A DNA stretch of 64,000 nt, taken from assembly GCF_900110645.1 (NCBI RefSeq), contig NZ_FOFB01000009.1:8517-72516 (forward strand). Direction: 5' to 3'. The notes beneath the pieces were generated by a model. The model ran no database searches. It was not told where the DNA came from and was given only the letters and a program-made list of their open reading frames with translations. Within the stretch, counting starts at the first letter, position 1. Every line of letters starts with the position of its first letter. A program made the position numbers and the translations under genes. Shown one piece after another: positions 44,384-51,835 of the stretch. Origin of the DNA: Neolewinella agarilytica (GTDB lineage: Bacteria > Bacteroidota > Bacteroidia > Chitinophagales > Saprospiraceae).

Positions 44384-45445
44384 ATGATCGCCACTCAGAT
44401 CCGTACCGAAAAAGTTCAACAAAGCCGCGTAGACAGCGTGGACTGGAACAACCTGCCCTTCGGCAAAATTTTCTCCGATCACATGTTCCTCTCCGATTAT
44501 AAGGACGGGGAGTGGACGAACGATCGTATCGTCCCTTTTGGTCACTTCACCATTCACCCTGCCAGTATGGTCCTGCACTACGGGCAGGCGATTTTTGAGG
44601 GCATGAAGGCCAGTAAGCTTAACGACGGTACGCCCGTGCTACTGAGCCCTATCGAGCACGCCAAGCGAATCAACGCCAGTGCCCGCCGCATGATGATGGC
44701 CGAGTTCCCCGAAGAGCGTTTCGTGGAGGCGGTCAGCCAGCTCGTGGCACTCGACAAAGACTGGATTCCGCCAGCTGAAGGCAGCGCGCTTTACCTGCGC
44801 CCTTACATGTACGCGACGGACGAATTCATCGGTGTGCGCCCCAGCGAAACCTACACTTTCTGCATCTTCACTGCTCCGGTGGGCCCTTACTACGCTAAGC
44901 CGGTTCGCCTGCTGGTGGAGCAGCACTACGTGCGCGCCGTGCCCGGTGGCACGGGAGAGGCCAAAGCGGCCGGCAACTACGCCGCCAGCCTGCGCCCGGC
45001 CTTCGAGGCCCAGCAGAAGGGCTTTGATCAGGTCGTCTGGATGGGCGGACCGAACATGACGCAGATTCAGGAAGTTGGCACGATGAACATCTTCTTCGTC
45101 ATCGACGGAGAGGTGATTACCCCGGCTACCGACGGTGCCATTCTGAAGGGGATCACCCGTAAGAACTTCATTACCATTCTCCGCGATCAGGGCTATAAAG
45201 TTACCGAGCGGGTGATTGAGATCGACGAGATCGTGGAAGCCTACGATGCCGGTAAACTGCAGGAAATGTTCGGCGCCGGAACGGCGGCCGTAGTCAGCCA
45301 CGTCGCTGAGCTGCAATACCAGGATAAACTGATGACGCTGCCCGCCGTGGAGGATCGAAAAGTTGGCCCCATGCTGAAAAAGTACATCGACGGACTGCGG
45401 TCTGGTGCGGTGGAAGATAAGTTTGGGTGGCTGGTGAAGCTTTAG
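44384..45445 (+). CDS. ilvE: Branched-chain amino acid aminotransferase
   Basis: 353 residues, the length of the class II (about 350 aa) branched-chain aminotransferases. The PLP lysine lies in GGTGEAKAAGNYAASLRPA (about 187-205); further motifs are YGQAIFEGMKA (about 66-76), LYLRPYMYATDE and FGAGTAAVVSHV (about 296-307). It interconverts leucine, isoleucine and valine with their 2-oxo acids using glutamate. Its stop TAG begins a dispersed repeat. It is convergent with the Gfo/Idh/MocA gene. Confidence 0.96.
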   Translation: MIATQIRTEKVQQSRVDSVDWNNLPFGKIFSDHMFLSDYKDGEWTNDRIVPFGHFTIHPASMVLHYGQAIFEGMKASKLNDGTPVLLSPIEHAKRINASARRMMMAEFPEERFVEAVSQLVALDKDWIPPAEGSALYLRPYMYATDEFIGVRPSETYTFCIFTAPVGPYYAKPVRLLVEQHYVRAVPGGTGEAKAAGNYAASLRPAFEAQQKGFDQVVWMGGPNMTQIQEVGTMNIFFVIDGEVITPATDGAILKGITRKNFITILRDQGYKVTERVIEIDEIVEAYDAGKLQEMFGAGTAAVVSHVAELQYQDKLMTLPAVEDRKVGPMLKKYIDGLRSGAVEDKFGWLVKL

Positions 45446-45588
45446 GCGAAAAACGCGCTTCGCTTGTTTTTCTTTTAGACGGTCGCTTCGCTTCCTTTTA
45501 GGCTTCGCCTTCGGTAAAGATTTGACATAACCGAAGGCGAAGCCGCGTCTAAAAGGAGCGTCAGCAACATCTAAAAGCGAAGCGTCTA
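45443..45588. repeat. Back-to-back stop-anchored repeats between ilvE and the oxidoreductase gene
   Basis: From the ilvE stop: TAGGCGAAAAACGCGCTTCG, CTTGTTTTTCTTTTAGACGG, TCGCTTCGCTTCCTTTTAGG. From the other side, the oxidoreductase stop TAG continues ACGCTTCGCTTTTAGATG. Between them GGCTTCGCCTTCGGT (45501-45515) and ACCGAAGGCGAAGCC (45530-45544) form a perfect 15-bp stem that could end both transcripts. Confidence 0.75.
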
Positions 45589-46629
45589 AGAATCGCTCCG
45601 CGATTCCCCCGGATATACCACCCCGATCTGTTCCCGTATGGCCGTTAGTGTCCGGTGCAGGGCGAGGGAATGGTCCAGTGACCAGTATTCGTTTTCGGTG
45701 CGGCCGGCTTGTACGTCGGCCATCACGGCTTCAGCTTCGTAGCGGTAGCCGTTGGCGCCTTCGTAGTCGAAATAGAAGTTTTCGGGCGGATCGTTCTTTC
45801 CGCGCAAGAGGCTGAAACTGCTGGGCTCATGCCAGCGGGGGTGCCAGTGGAGGCTGGCCTCGGAGCCGATGATGAGGGCTTCGGTTTTGGTGCGGCCCAG
45901 TACGGTGCTGTAGTTGTGGGACAGTTTTCCGCCGGTGTGGCGGCAGCTGACGTGGGTATCCAGGTCAACGCCCTGTGGCGAAAGGCGGGCGGTAGCGTGA
46001 ATTTCCTCCGGCTCACCGAGCAGGAATTGAGCGAGGAACTGGGGGTAAATACCGATATCAAGCAGGGCGCCGCCGCCGAGCCGGGGATCAAGAATGCGGT
46101 TTCTGTTCGGCGCTTCCGCGGGTGCAGAGGAGGGTTCTCCAAGCGCAAGGTGGAGGTCATTGGCCCGGAAACCGAAGTCAGAGCGGATGCTCTGCACCTC
46201 CCCGATGATGCCCGTGTCGATCATCTCCTTGAGCTTTAAAGTGGAGGGGAGGAAGCGGGTCCAGAGGGCTTCCATCAGGTAGACCTTTTGCTTGCGGGCG
46301 GCGGCGACCATCGCCTCCACCTCCGCGAGGTTCAGCCCCAGGGGCTTTTCACAGATGACGGGTATGCCACGCTGCAGGCAAAGCAGCGTCAGCTCCTTAT
46401 GGCTGACGTGGGGGCTGGCCACATAGACCGCGTCAACGCGCGGCCCGTCAAAGGTAGCTTCGTAGCTGCCGGCGGCGTGCTCCGCCCCAAAGTCAGCGGC
46501 AAAAGCTTGCGCCCGCTCCAGCGAGCGGGAGCCTACGGCAACGAGGGTAGCGTCAGGAATCAGGGCAAGGTCTTCGGCGAATTTGCGGGCAATATTACCG
46601 AGGCCCAGGATGGCGAAGTGGAATGGCAT
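45586..46629 (-). CDS. Gfo/Idh/MocA-family oxidoreductase
   Basis: 347 residues from ATG 46629; the upstream start at 46728 would translate repeat DNA and is rejected. An N-terminal Rossmann fold with AILGLGNIARKF (about 5-16) binds NAD(P); EKPLGLN (about 94-100) carries the family catalytic lysine. The C-terminal domain has GGGALLDIGIYP. Family members oxidise sugars, cyclitols or related alcohols; the substrate is unknown. The tail SRSDS is coded by the flanking repeat. Confidence 0.92.
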   Translation of the reverse strand: MPFHFAILGLGNIARKFAEDLALIPDATLVAVGSRSLERAQAFAADFGAEHAAGSYEATFDGPRVDAVYVASPHVSHKELTLLCLQRGIPVICEKPLGLNLAEVEAMVAAARKQKVYLMEALWTRFLPSTLKLKEMIDTGIIGEVQSIRSDFGFRANDLHLALGEPSSAPAEAPNRNRILDPRLGGGALLDIGIYPQFLAQFLLGEPEEIHATARLSPQGVDLDTHVSCRHTGGKLSHNYSTVLGRTKTEALIIGSEASLHWHPRWHEPSSFSLLRGKNDPPENFYFDYEGANGYRYEAEAVMADVQAGRTENEYWSLDHSLALHRTLTAIREQIGVVYPGESRSDS

Positions 46630-46832
46630 GTTGGTAGTTTGGTCTTTTGGTTCGTTGGTCTTTTGGGCTACCGCAAAGGACAGGCGGCAAGGTACGGCGT
46701 ACGCGGCGCTCCGCGCGCGACCGGCCAAAGCGGCTTCCAGCCGCGCTACCTAACCATTCCATTCCGAGTGACAAATTTTCAAAATTCTATCATGCTACTC
46801 GTTTTGTCATTCTAATCCTTTTTTTGAGGAAC
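46630..46832. repeat. Repeat-built gap before the oxidoreductase gene
   Basis: Positions 46634-46665 (TTGGTCTTTTGGGCTACCGC) match the 26147-26279 inverted-repeat arms. Positions 46692-46752 (GCGTACGCGGCGCTCCGCGC, GCGACCGGCCAAAGCGGCTT) match 47717-47774 and 47913 on. Confidence 0.7.
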
Positions 46833-47675
46833 TCATCTGCTTAACGGTCGCCCTGTTACCTCCGAAAACAATTTCCGAATACTGCTCAGGTCATTCGTCA
46901 TGTCATTAAGTTCATGAATGTAGGGGCCGACCTTTATGCGGACAATGTCGATGTTTGCGTTACCAGGTGACAATCTTATTTTTTGAGCCGACTGAATGGC
47001 AGCCAGTGCTTTGCGTGGGAAGCTGTCAATGGAGGTCAATGACGTCTCTTCTCCATATCGTTGGCCATACTCCAATTGAAGAGGGGCTTTTGATGACCAC
47101 TTCAGAGTTTCTTCGGAGCTTAAAAAACAACCGATAGATTCGTAGCTGATGTATATCTCCTTATTACCACCGTGTTTCGTTGGAATTCGGCCTCTTTCAT
47201 AGCCCGCTAACCGGTCTAGTTTTCTGGGATTCACACATATTTTTCCCTTTGATACATTTCGTTCACTAACGGTAACAGAATCGCCAAAAAGTGAATAGAA
47301 GGTCAGTTGAAGGCTATCAAAACACATATCCTGATAAATAAGGGAGAAGGGCTGTTCGGCAGTTTCAAAATCACTGAAAACAGGAGAATATCCGTCCATT
47401 GATTTCACCTGCGGTCGGTGGTTCCAGAAATTGAACATAGAAGGTTGGCAGGAAAAGTCGACGATTAGAAACGGAGCTTCCAACGTATGCGGGTAGTAGC
47501 TGGACGGAGAGAATTCCTCTTCAGGATTATCGATAAAGCCAATCTGGCCATGCTGAAATTCAGCCTCTTGAATAGTAGACTGCTGAAGTTGCCAATAGTT
47601 ATAAGCCTTCCAGCAAGTGAAAGGTAACAGCGTCAATAAGGTAGGGAAGACAAAGGCCTTTGTGATAGGAGACAT
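46833..47675 (-). CDS. Hypothetical membrane-anchored protein
   Basis: 280 residues. An N-terminal hydrophobic stretch (about 5-22, AFVFPTLLTLLPF) suggests a signal anchor; the rest is polar with several scattered cysteines and no domain I recognise. G+C is clearly lower than that of neighbours, which, with repeats on both sides, is compatible with acquisition. The ATG at 47675 is the first triplet of a dispersed repeat that also occurs at 47869, so the start or its upstream region was set by the repeat. Confidence 0.65.
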   Translation of the reverse strand: MSPITKAFVFPTLLTLLPFTCWKAYNYWQLQQSTIQEAEFQHGQIGFIDNPEEEFSPSSYYPHTLEAPFLIVDFSCQPSMFNFWNHRPQVKSMDGYSPVFSDFETAEQPFSLIYQDMCFDSLQLTFYSLFGDSVTVSERNVSKGKICVNPRKLDRLAGYERGRIPTKHGGNKEIYISYESIGCFLSSEETLKWSSKAPLQLEYGQRYGEETSLTSIDSFPRKALAAIQSAQKIRLSPGNANIDIVRIKVGPYIHELNDMTNDLSSIRKLFSEVTGRPLSR

Positions 47676-47774
47676 TCCTGAAGTAGTTTCCGGTCAGATG
47701 CCAACTCAGGGTGAACTGGCGTACGCGGCGCTCCGCGCGCGACCGGCCAAAGCGGCTTCCAGCCGCGCTACCAG
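47673..47774 (-). repeat. Dispersed repeat copy supplying a start codon
   Basis: The + strand reads CATTCCTGAAGTAGTTTCCG, GTCAGATGCCAACTCAGGGT, GAACTGGCGTACGCGGCGCT and so on. Its first triplet CAT is the reverse complement of the hypothetical gene's start codon. Confidence 0.75.
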
Positions 47775-48008
47775 TTTGTACAAACCTGGCGATATGGTTT
47801 CGAGAATCCTACTATCCTCGTTAGCCAACAATTCTAATCCGCGCTTTTGATTGTTTATCTGCTATACGTCATTCCTGAAGTAGTTTCCGGTCAGATGCCA
47901 ATTCAGGGTGAACTGGCGTACGCGGCGCTCCGCGCGCGCTACGGCAAATGGATAGCGCGTGCAGAGCACGCTTGGGCCGGTCGCTGCTGGAAGCAGCGTA
48001 CGCCGGGG
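47676..48008. other. 333-bp gene-free region with two direct repeats
   Basis: It is filled by the copies at 47673-47774 and 47870-47942 with a 95-bp AT-rich spacer; the end holds an imperfect palindromic tail (GCGTGCAGAGCACGC, GCTGCTGGAAGCAGC) up to the small membrane gene. The + strand ORFs here are repeat readings. Confidence 0.7.
47870..47942 (+). repeat. Dispersed repeat, second copy
   Basis: CATTCCTGAAGTAGTTTCCG, GTCAGATGCCAATTCAGGGT, GAACTGGCGTACGCGGCGCT; one base differs from the first copy over about 65 bp. Confidence 0.8.
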
Positions 48009-48227
48009 CTATCCCTTACTCTTCCGGAAAGTAGTAACCCCCAGGCCCAAACAAACCAGTGCCAATACGCCATAGAGCGCTGCGGTCATTTGCCCGCCTT
48101 CGTCGCTGGCGGAGAGGTCGATGCCCAGGAAGCTGACGTTGGCGGTCGCTGCCTGGAAGGTCGTGATGGCCAGGTAGGCGAAGGCCAGTCCGGCGACAAC
48201 GAGAATAATGGGGAGGATAGATTTCAT
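48009..48227 (-). CDS. Small two-helix membrane protein
   Basis: 72 residues. Two hydrophobic helices (about 4-24 and 47-65) flank a short acidic loop (DLSASDEGGQ), with a basic end TFRKSKG, so the topology is probably both ends inside. No known family is recognised. Convincing coding pattern and a clear ATG, but no neighbours on the strand. Flanked by repeat DNA. Confidence 0.6.
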   Translation of the reverse strand: MKSILPIILVVAGLAFAYLAITTFQAATANVSFLGIDLSASDEGGQMTAALYGVLALVCLGLGVTTFRKSKG

Positions 48228-48463
48228 AGTTGATCGATAGTTTGACGATAGGAGCGTAAATGGGGTAGGGGAAGTTCGTTGCGGGGTGAAACGAATGCAC
48301 TTAATTCTGCCATAGAATTTCCTTTTTCAGGGGGCTCTTCTTTTATTTTATTCCGTGTCATTAATACACAGTGTGTATCTTTCCACCCCGTAACTATCTT
48401 TAGGAGACGTTTACCTACCTTGCTCATCGATTATGCACATTGAACCTGCGCGCCGTCGCCCAC

Positions 48464-48472
48464 TATATTTTG
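48464..48472 (+). promoter_or_regulatory. Near-leaderless -7 box for the TRAP operon
   Basis: TATATTTTG, one base longer than TAnnTTTG, ends 5 nt before the ATG at 48478. Confidence 0.45.
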
Positions 48473-48477
48473 CCAGG

Positions 48478-49446
48478 ATGAACTACCTGCTGGCGTTGCT
48501 TCCATTGCTCTTGCTTTGCTCCTGCGGGAGTGATCAAAAAGTGCAGACCTTACGCCTGGCGCACACGCTGAATACCACTCACCCCGTCCATAAAGGAATG
48601 GAGAGAATGGCCGAAGCACTGGATTCTATCAGCCAGGGCAGCATGCAGCTGGAGATTTACTCCAGTGGTCAGCTCGGTAGTGAAAGCCAGTGTCTGGAAT
48701 TACTGCAAATTGGTTCTCTGGCGATGACAAAGGTGTCCGCAGCCGTCATGGATCGTTTTGCGCCCAGCTACAGCGTCCTCGGCCTGCCATATCTTTTCAA
48801 GGATCGGGAAACCGCCTTTAAGGTTTTTGACGGCCCCATCGGGCAGGAGATTCTGGCCGACGGGGCAGCGTTTCGGCTCCGCGGACTCACTTTTTTTGAT
48901 GCGGGTACGCGCAGTTTCTACACCAAAGACGGACCGGTAAGAACACCGGCAGATATTGTGGGCAAGAAAGTCCGGGTGATGAACAGCCCGGTGTCCGTCC
49001 AGCTCATCAAAACTCTGGGCGGATCCCCTACGCCCATCAGTTTCGGAGAGCTTTACACTGCCCTGCAGCAGGGGGTGGTGGACGCGGCAGAAAACAATCT
49101 GCCCAGCTACTTTAGCAGCCGCCACTATGAAGTAACGCCTTTTTACAGCTACGACCGTCATAGTGCGGTGCCTGACGTACTCATCATCGGTACGGCCACC
49201 TGGGATAAGCTGAGTGAGGAGCGAAAAGCCTGGCTGCGTGAAGCTACCCGCATTGCAACTGATTATCAACGCAGCCTCTGGAAGGGCGCCCAGGAGGAAG
49301 CCGTAGCCGCCATGGAAAAAGCGGGTGTCACATTCACGGAAGTAGATAGCGAAAGCTTCATCGCCGCCGTACAGCCTATGTACGAAGCGGCCAGGAAAAA
49401 CCCCGTGCAGTCCGGCTTGCTGGCCCGTATTCAGGCGGTGGAGTGA
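48478..49446 (+). CDS. dctP: TRAP transporter solute-binding lipoprotein (DctP family)
   Basis: 322 residues from ATG 48478. The ATG at 48433 is rejected because it precedes the promoter box and a basic stretch. The signal peptide ends LLLLCSCG, a lipobox, so this binding protein is predicted to be a lipoprotein rather than free in the periplasm. The DctP signature region VMNSPVSVQLIKTLGGSPTP, then FGELYTALQQGVVDAAEN (about 180-207), is present, with LRLAHTLNTTHPVHKGMERM near the start. It delivers a carboxylate-type ligand (often sialic acid, C4-dicarboxylate or sugar acid) to the DctQM permease; which one is unknown. Confidence 0.93.
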   Translation: MNYLLALLPLLLLCSCGSDQKVQTLRLAHTLNTTHPVHKGMERMAEALDSISQGSMQLEIYSSGQLGSESQCLELLQIGSLAMTKVSAAVMDRFAPSYSVLGLPYLFKDRETAFKVFDGPIGQEILADGAAFRLRGLTFFDAGTRSFYTKDGPVRTPADIVGKKVRVMNSPVSVQLIKTLGGSPTPISFGELYTALQQGVVDAAENNLPSYFSSRHYEVTPFYSYDRHSAVPDVLIIGTATWDKLSEERKAWLREATRIATDYQRSLWKGAQEEAVAAMEKAGVTFTEVDSESFIAAVQPMYEAARKNPVQSGLLARIQAVE

Positions 49447-49578
49447 AAACGAGCGTTTAACTTTCCAAGTTGATAAAAATGAATTTTCGAATCAAGGCTC
49501 TGCCCCAAAAACGCATAGCGTTTTATATAGCCACTCCCCTGTGGGGAGGGGTTGGGGAGGGGGTTTCAATATAATTCC

Positions 49579-50034
49579 ATGACCAAACTCTCCCGATTTC
49601 TCGGCTATTTCTGTGCCTTACTGCTGGCCGTTCAGGTTAGTGTGGTGCTCTGGGGCGTTCTTACCCGCTATGCTTTCAGTAATCAGGCAGGCTGGACGGA
49701 GGAACTCGCCCGCTACCTGCTCATCTGGATCAGCCTGCTGGGCTCTGCCTACGCCGTTTCGACCCGGAGCCACATTGCGATTACTTTGTTTCCTGATAGT
49801 CTGGAGGAAGCGAAAGTCAACCGCCTCAACCGGTTTATTGATGTGTTGGTCCTGATTTTTGCCGTTGCCGTCATGATCATTGGAGGCGGCTACTATGTCT
49901 GGTTGACCTTTAGCCTGGGGCAGACCGCTCCTGCGCTGGGGCTGCCGGTTGGCATAGTTTACCTGGCCGTACCACTGGCCGGTCTGTTTATTACTTTTTT
50001 TCAGCTAAAAGATATTCTCCATGGACGGCCTTGA
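49579..50034 (+). CDS. dctQ: TRAP transporter small permease subunit (DctQ)
   Basis: 151 residues from ATG 49579; a TTG at 49552 lies in the preceding G-run. Four membrane helices with TEELARYLLIWISLLGSA (about 39-56) are typical of DctQ. It pairs with DctM in the inner membrane. The gap after dctP (132 bp) contains a CCCCTGTGGGGAGGGGTTGG inverted stretch. It overlaps dctM by 14 nt, so the two are coupled. Confidence 0.92.
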   Translation: MTKLSRFLGYFCALLLAVQVSVVLWGVLTRYAFSNQAGWTEELARYLLIWISLLGSAYAVSTRSHIAITLFPDSLEEAKVNRLNRFIDVLVLIFAVAVMIIGGGYYVWLTFSLGQTAPALGLPVGIVYLAVPLAGLFITFFQLKDILHGRP

Positions 50035-51316
50035 AGTAGCGATAATGCTCGTTAGTTTTCTTTTATTTCTCAGCATTGGCGTGCCCGTTGCCTGGACCCT
50101 GGGGCTGACGGCGCTCATTACCCTGATGACGACGATGGACAGCCTCGTTGCCGCCGGTACCGTTGCTCAGCGAATGGCTACGGGCCTGGATAGTTTCACC
50201 CTGCTGGCCATTCCGTTTTTTATACTGGCGGGGCAGTTAATGAACCGCGGCGGGTTGGCCCGCCGGTTGATTGACTTTGCCAAATCAATGGTTGGTCCGC
50301 TTCCCGGCGGCCTGGCGGCCGTTAACGTCGTCGCGGCAATGCTTTTTGGCGCCATTGCGGGCTCCGCCGCTGCGGCGGCTTCTGCCATCGGCAGTATTAT
50401 GACGAAAAGGATGGAGGATGAAGGATATCCACGCCCGTTTTCAGCGGCGGTGAACATCACTTCAGCGACTACCGGCCTGATTATTCCACCGAGCAACGTA
50501 CTGATTGTTTACAGTCTGGCTTCTGGTGGCGTCAGTATTGCGGCGCTCTTCGTGGCGGGTTACGTGCCGGGCATCCTTACCGGGCTGCTGCTGATTGTTG
50601 CTGCCGCTGTCTACGCCAAGCGAAAAGGATATCCGAACGGAGAGCCCTGGAAACTTTCCCAGATCGTAAAAGACTTTCTGGGGGCACTGCCGAGCCTGTT
50701 GCTGCTGGTTGTTGTCATCGGTGGCATCATTGCAGGTGTTTTTACTGCTACCGAGGCCAGTGCCGTTGCAGTAGCCTACTGCCTCATTCTGGCATTCCTC
50801 TATAAAGAGTTGAGCTGGAAGGACCTCCCCGGCGTTTTTGCGGAGAGCGTTAATACGACGGCTATTGTCCTAACCCTGGTGGCTACATCTTTGGCACTGA
50901 GCTGGGTAATGAGTTACGAAAATTTGCCGCAGGCGATTACCTCGGGACTGCTGGGCGTTAGTAACAATCCTATTGTCATTCTGCTGCTCATTAACCTGAT
51001 CTTACTGGTTGTCGGCATTTTTATGGACATGACCCCCGCTGTTTTGATCTTCACCCCCATCTTTTTGCCCGTGGTTATGGAGCTGGGTATGGACCCCGTT
51101 CACTTCGGTATCATGATGGTGCTTAACCTGTGCATCGGGCTGTGTACGCCACCGGTTGGGGCAGTACTGTTTGTTGGTGTTGGGGTGGCGGAGATCAAAC
51201 TGACACAGGTATTACGACCGCTAACGCCACTTTTTTTAATGATGCTGATTGCCTTGCTTCTGGTCACGTTCGTTCCGCAATTAACGCTCTGGTTACCGGG
51301 CGCTCTATTAGATTAA
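50021..51316 (+). CDS. dctM: TRAP transporter large permease subunit (DctM)
   Basis: 431 residues with about 12 membrane helices, the family-typical length. It contains MNRGGLARRLIDFA, a conserved region IPPSNVLIVYS (about 156-166) and MDMTPAVLIFTPIFLPV (about 337-353). It forms the Na+-coupled transport channel with DctQ, using substrate from DctP. It starts inside dctQ at 50021. No regulator or catabolic gene is adjacent. Confidence 0.96.
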   Translation: MDGLEVAIMLVSFLLFLSIGVPVAWTLGLTALITLMTTMDSLVAAGTVAQRMATGLDSFTLLAIPFFILAGQLMNRGGLARRLIDFAKSMVGPLPGGLAAVNVVAAMLFGAIAGSAAAAASAIGSIMTKRMEDEGYPRPFSAAVNITSATTGLIIPPSNVLIVYSLASGGVSIAALFVAGYVPGILTGLLLIVAAAVYAKRKGYPNGEPWKLSQIVKDFLGALPSLLLLVVVIGGIIAGVFTATEASAVAVAYCLILAFLYKELSWKDLPGVFAESVNTTAIVLTLVATSLALSWVMSYENLPQAITSGLLGVSNNPIVILLLINLILLVVGIFMDMTPAVLIFTPIFLPVVMELGMDPVHFGIMMVLNLCIGLCTPPVGAVLFVGVGVAEIKLTQVLRPLTPLFLMMLIALLLVTFVPQLTLWLPGALLD

Positions 51317-51835
51317 TCTCGTCGGGCAACTATCTTTTGTCGCCTCTTTTTGAAAGCTTGTCGGTGGTTTGTTGCGGGAAAGGTGTGTTTTTTTGCGGGA
51401 TCGGTTGTTTTTGGCGCGAACGCGGGTGCTGGCTTTTGTTGGTAGCAAAGAGGTTCCAGGGCTCAATGATTTGACCTTGCGGCAGAATAATTGATTCTCA
51501 TGGCCAGGCTAGAAAAGAGGTTTAGCTTTTGGAATTTAGTCCCTAGATTAGTTATGTTTGTAACCTAATTATTCCAATCGGGCTTACCCGAACAGGCGAT
51601 AAAGCTTTCGCCCACACACGTTTATTACACTTACACCTGAGTAAAACGGATCTAGTTGTTTATCTGCGTTCATAGCCACCGGCTATGCGCGCTGGCTTTG
51701 TATTGTATTGGATTGAAAACCAACGAACAACCACAAGAAACATCAGCTTCGGCTGTCTATACCTATTCCATTAATCGCTTCAACCCAAATTCCCGTCTTT
51801 TTATTGACGATCATCCTGAACAAATCGTTTTCCCT
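51317..51835 (+). other. 519-bp gene-free upstream region of a giant T9SS gene
   Basis: It is AT-rich and has no convincing gene; the frame continuing upstream of the ATG at 51836 has no signal peptide. It contains the promoter at 51527-51560 and a 275-nt leader with a CCACCGG/AGCCACCGGCT hairpin (51674-51684). No terminator with a clear T-run was seen after dctM. Confidence 0.55.
51527..51560 (+). promoter_or_regulatory. Promoter of the third giant T9SS gene
   Basis: TTTTG (51527-51531), 21 bp, then TATGTTTG (51553-51560), a perfect Bacteroidota promoter pattern. The leader would be about 265 nt. Confidence 0.6.

Noticed and set aside
45709-46815. Long + strand ORFs opposite the Gfo/Idh/MocA gene
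   Set aside because: They are high-G+C antisense shadows of the oxidoreductase.
47847-48233. ORF on the + strand across repeats
   Set aside because: It overlaps the small membrane gene on the other strand and is read from repeat DNA.
51656-51835. Upstream ATG of the third giant gene
   Set aside because: It adds 60 residues with no signal peptide; the ATG at 51836 directly precedes a signal peptide.
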